DNA from: CAYQMF01 sp964418595
Lineage (GTDB): Bacteria; Planctomycetota; UBA1135; UBA2386
Direction: 5' to 3'
NCBI GenBank assembly: GCA_964418595.1
Contig: CAYQMF010000110.1
Location: 1-24,174, forward strand
DNA: 24,174 nucleotides
Of this stretch, positions 22,101-24,174 are shown piece by piece. Both the position numbers and the translations under genes were made by a program. Under the pieces are notes generated by a model that did not search any database, was not told the origin of the DNA, and was given only the letters and a program-made list of their open reading frames with translations. How positions within the stretch are numbered: position 1 is the stretch's first letter; every line of letters starts with the position of its first letter.

Positions 22101-24130
22101 CAGGACAGCGGCCAGAACGACGCCATGCCGCGGCGCAGCCGCGCCAGCACGTCGTCGAGCGGCAGATCCAGGACGCGATCGGTCAGCGCTTCGCGCACAC
22201 GCTCGCGGAGGTCGTCCTTCTGCCGGACCGCCTCGACGTGGGCACGCAGCCGCGGTCGCAGCGCCTCGAAGCCCGGCTCCGTGAGCAGCGCGTCCGCGGC
22301 ACCGGGCGTCGCGATCACCGCACGGGTGAGCGCCACGGCGTCGGCGAACGCCGCGCGCGGCAACGCCGTCAGGTCGACGTCGAGCACCGGCGACCCCGCC
22401 GTGGCCGCGGCGATCAGCGCTTCGCACGCGGCCAGCGCTGTGCGCACGGCGGTCGCCGTCTGGTCGGGCAACGCCGCCTCCCAACGGTGACGGCGCACCG
22501 CGCGCAGCGGGTGATCGGGGATGGCTCCGAGCGGCGCCGCCGCCGTGGCGAGCGCGTCGATCGCCGCGCGACGTTCCGTCACCCATCCCGCGTCGAGCGC
22601 ACCGGGAGCGGGCAGGCCCAACTCGATCCGCGGGGCATCGCGGAGGCCGACGAGCCGCGACGTGACCTGGAACACCGACTCGCCCAACGGCCGCGGCGTG
22701 TGCAATGCCCGCACGTAGGCGTTGAGGCGGGCACGGGTCTCCTCCAGTTGCGTGGCGAGCCGCGCCCACGCTTCGGGTTCGCGCTGCGCCGCGAGGTCGA
22801 GCGGCTCCGCGATCCGGTCGAGCACGCGCCGCTTGCTGGTCTGGTTCGAGTGCAGCTCCAGGCAGAACGCGCCGAGGCCGACGCTCTCGAGCCGGCGACG
22901 GACCACGTCGAGCGCTGCCATCTTCTCGGCGACGAAGAGCACGCGCTTGCCCTTCGCCAGCGCCGCCGCGATGAGGTTGGTGATCGTCTGCGACTTGCCG
23001 GTGCCGGGTGGACCTTCGAGCACGAAGCTGCGGCCATCGGCGGCGGCCATCGCTGCGACGAGCTGCGAGCTGTCCGAGTCGAGCGGGCACGGCGCGTCGA
23101 GCGGCGCCACGGTTGCGTCGAGATCGTCGGCCTCGGGAAACGCCGCGGTGGGCTCGAAGGCCGACCCCGGCTGCTCGACCAGATGGCGAAGCACCGGGCT
23201 CTCGAGCAGCGCCTCGGCGCGCTCGCGCAGGTCGAGCCACATGAGGAACTTCGTGAACGAGAACGGCGCGATCCACGCCTCGTCGGACACGTCCCATCGA
23301 TCCTGGTCGACGACCAGCCGGCGGAACCGCGCGAGGATCGCCTTCGCGTCGAGGCCGTGTTCGTCCTCCGTCAGTTCGTCGAGCCCGTGCGTGTCGAGCT
23401 TGAACTCCGTGCGCAGCTTCTCGAGCAGGGTCGTGTTGACGCGCGGATCCTCGTCGGCGATGCGGACCCGGCACGGCTCGCGCGCCGAGGTGCGCTCGAT
23501 CGTCAACGGGATCAGCAGGATCGGGGCGCGCCGCATCTCCGTCCCCGCGCCGGGCTCGCACCAGTGCAGCAACCCGAGCGCCAGGTACACGACGTTGGCG
23601 CCCGACTCTTCGAGCGCGACCCGCGCGTGCCGCCACAGCTCCAGCAACCGCGCGTCCAGCGCCTCCGCGTCGAGCTCGGTGCGGAGGCGTTGCGCCGCCA
23701 GTTCATCCCGAAGGAACGTGGCGAGCAGGTCGTCGCCGGCGGCCGCGGCGCGCCGGGTGTCGCGCCCACGCCCGGGATCGGCGAGCTCGGGGCGCGGCTT
23801 GATGGTGAACACGCCGCCGGCGGCGAGGCCGTCCTCGAGCAGGCCGAGGTCGGGCGCGAGCAAGCGGAGCGCGAGCTTGGTCTCGCGGAAGTTGATGAGG
23901 CGGTTGCGCAGACTCAGGTCGAGGAGGCGGCGCTGCCAGCGATCGAGGCGGGTCGCTGGGGTCTCTGGCGCCTCTTGCTCCTTGGCACGCGGCGGTTGGT
24001 CTGGCCCGCTCGACGGCGCTGCGGCGGGTGTCGGCGGTGGCCCGGCGGCCGCGCTCGGCACGACGCCCGGCGCCGCTGAGGGCCCGGCCGCGGCGATGCC
24101 GGGCAGGGGGCGGATCCCCAGGCATACCAA
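19181..24130 (-). CDS. DUF4011 - SF1 helicase - Vsr-like nuclease - DUF3320 protein (Hhe-like defence protein)
   Basis: About 1,649 residues from a TTG at 24130. The frame is open to the right edge, and a GTG at 24061 (1,626 residues) is another possible start. After a Pro/Ala-rich N-terminus comes DUF4011 (from about 58: RLLDLSLRNRLINF). Helicase superfamily 1 motifs follow: Walker A GPPGTGKSQT (about 370), Walker B FDEASQI (about 1023), GDSRQLPPTSFF, WHYRSRHESLI, VQGDERDVILFS and LNVAITRAR (about 1265). A Vsr/PD-(D/E)XK-like nuclease then has SPLEADI, YRIDLGV and GIECDGANYH (about 1328-1375), and DUF3320 ends the protein (about 1580-1645). All motifs look intact. This order matches the fusion reported as Hhe, a single-protein anti-phage system. 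Likely role: unwinding and cutting invading DNA. The homology to Hhe is recalled, not searched. Confidence 0.85.
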   Translation of the reverse strand: MVCLGIRPLPGIAAAGPSAAPGVVPSAAAGPPPTPAAAPSSGPDQPPRAKEQEAPETPATRLDRWQRRLLDLSLRNRLINFRETKLALRLLAPDLGLLEDGLAAGGVFTIKPRPELADPGRGRDTRRAAAAGDDLLATFLRDELAAQRLRTELDAEALDARLLELWRHARVALEESGANVVYLALGLLHWCEPGAGTEMRRAPILLIPLTIERTSAREPCRVRIADEDPRVNTTLLEKLRTEFKLDTHGLDELTEDEHGLDAKAILARFRRLVVDQDRWDVSDEAWIAPFSFTKFLMWLDLRERAEALLESPVLRHLVEQPGSAFEPTAAFPEADDLDATVAPLDAPCPLDSDSSQLVAAMAAADGRSFVLEGPPGTGKSQTITNLIAAALAKGKRVLFVAEKMAALDVVRRRLESVGLGAFCLELHSNQTSKRRVLDRIAEPLDLAAQREPEAWARLATQLEETRARLNAYVRALHTPRPLGESVFQVTSRLVGLRDAPRIELGLPAPGALDAGWVTERRAAIDALATAAAPLGAIPDHPLRAVRRHRWEAALPDQTATAVRTALAACEALIAAATAGSPVLDVDLTALPRAAFADAVALTRAVIATPGAADALLTEPGFEALRPRLRAHVEAVRQKDDLRERVREALTDRVLDLPLDDVLARLRRGMASFWPLSWWRCRAVRTELRPYAKGGHLASNEELAHRLEAAIDLRQRIADLARADHEAARVFGEQLWRGGDPGGRDGVAQLERALAWAEEVRGLLLRLADVVPGDALRARIVALSGRERDSLATGVRAGDSLRAMGDGDAAFAVGRQGLHDLLDLHDATAWTPIDAGAPWLAHCQAQLGTWRDRQRELIREWCAWRQFAVRATELDLGAIVAAVERGEVSAAAIAPAFERSHRQAWLVAVSDADPILRDFERSQHDRLATRFCELDREVLQTSRALAAARLAARVPRMTGSAAAGSEVGILRRELAKKTRHWPLRRLFDEIPNLLPLLKPCFLMSPLSVAQYLAAGGKPFDIVVFDEASQITVWDAVGAIARGRSCVVVGDSRQLPPTSFFQRVEGGDEEIDEGQVEDLESILDECGAAGMRRLRLRWHYRSRHESLITFSNWHYYDNQLFTFPTADDRGGRLGVSLVSVPDGVYDRARTRTNEREARSVVDDLLTRLRAPGAASKPPSIGIVTFSQAQQLLIETMLDAERRREPALEAFFATDLPEFVFVKNLENVQGDERDVILFSVCYGPDAAGKVAMSFGPLNLAGGERRLNVAITRAREQVVVHSTLRADQIDLSRTNAVGVKHLKSFLDYAARGPASLGEALQVDAVDRFDSPLEADIAAALRARGHAVSTQVGCSGYRIDLGVRDPDAPGRFLLGIECDGANYHSAKTARDRDRLRAEVLGRLGWRLLRVWSTDWWRSRERELRRIEEALAAAPALPPAPPPPPAPSPKIAAAATVAPPPAKDEPALPPDAILYRCATVPPSPVGLDDAPPEDLQRAVRTVLDLEAPIHLDLLCRRLSAPFSISRLTARVRERILDAVRSLPQQQRPQQRGGFLWPSRLDPATWTGYRIPSADAADSARDAEALPPEEIANAAVAIVKAQVGIGHDDLVREAARVFGFSRAGARVQEAMAGGIDLALAKGRLVAADARLTLPRS

Positions 24131-24154
24131 AGCTTTGAGCCGCTGACTTTGGTA
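24125..24154. promoter_or_regulatory. 8-bp inverted repeat before the Hhe-like gene
   Basis: TACCAAAG (24125-24132) and CTTTGGTA (24147-24154) are perfect inverted repeats with centres 22 bases apart, about two DNA turns, as for a dimeric repressor. The left arm overlaps a small palindrome AAAGCTTT. The surrounding ~50 bases are visibly richer in A and T than the rest of the window. This suits an operator or promoter region for the helicase-nuclease gene, whose TTG start candidate lies inside the left arm. Confidence 0.4.
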
Positions 24155-24174
24155 GGTTGATAGCCAAGCCTGGA

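Noticed and set aside
16601..24079. A plus-strand open frame of nearly 2,500 codons.
   Set aside because: It lies antisense to several well-supported minus-strand genes (helicase, carbamoyltransferase, SxtJ). Its composition (Arg, Ala, His, Glu) is what the antisense frame of GC-rich genes yields, and no domain is recognisable.
1..24174. CRISPR array, tRNA or rRNA genes, riboswitch, replication origin.
   Set aside because: No regularly spaced direct repeats, no tRNA cloverleaf end pattern, no rRNA-like sequence and no origin-type repeats were seen on reading both strands.

Overview
The window is GC-rich bacterial chromosome with densely packed genes whose third codon positions are almost all G or C. 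I infer a member of the Planctomycetota, with moderate confidence. The clues are a short RpoD-like sigma factor of the type common there, a carbamoyltransferase/SxtJ/DUF5989 cassette, a type-2 PyrF, bacillithiol genes, and a secreted SGNH hydrolase with a C-terminal beta-rich domain. No rRNA or tRNA gene was seen to confirm this.

Left part (1-6764). The C-terminal end of an IS91-like transposase runs in from the left edge, followed by about 270 bases of debris. On the minus strand lies a translationally coupled operon, pyrF - bshC - bshB1: orotidine 5'-phosphate decarboxylase plus two enzymes of bacillithiol synthesis. Divergent from it is a three-gene proton-translocating NAD(P) transhydrogenase, pntAA - pntAB - pntB. 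Together they suggest a link between NADPH supply and thiol redox chemistry, which is inference.

Middle part (6862-13053). This holds a large secreted DUF4139 protein (+), a membrane-anchored SGNH hydrolase (-) divergent from a PLP aminotransferase (+), an isoprenylcysteine-methyltransferase-like membrane enzyme coupled to a small four-helix membrane protein (-), and a solitary 64-residue membrane protein (+) that ends in a hairpin terminator.

Right part (13109-24174, all minus strand). In transcription order from the right edge: a very large DUF4011 - SF1 helicase - Vsr-like nuclease - DUF3320 protein that matches the domain plan of the Hhe anti-phage protein; then a carbamoyltransferase, an SxtJ-like membrane protein, a DUF5989 (SxtK-like) microprotein and a lipoprotein; then a sigma factor, the heme chaperone HemW, and two overlapping lipoproteins, the first BamE-like. 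The helicase reading frame stays open to the right edge, so its true start is unsettled.

The most interesting parts are the Hhe-like gene with an AT-richer inverted repeat at its front, the SxtI/J/K-like carbamoylation cassette plus lipoprotein, the tandem lipoproteins behind hemW, and a possible gene start behind bshB1 that fades into mobile-element debris. Four gene junctions use an identical 4-base GTGA stop/start overlap. No CRISPR array, tRNA, rRNA, riboswitch or replication origin was recognised.
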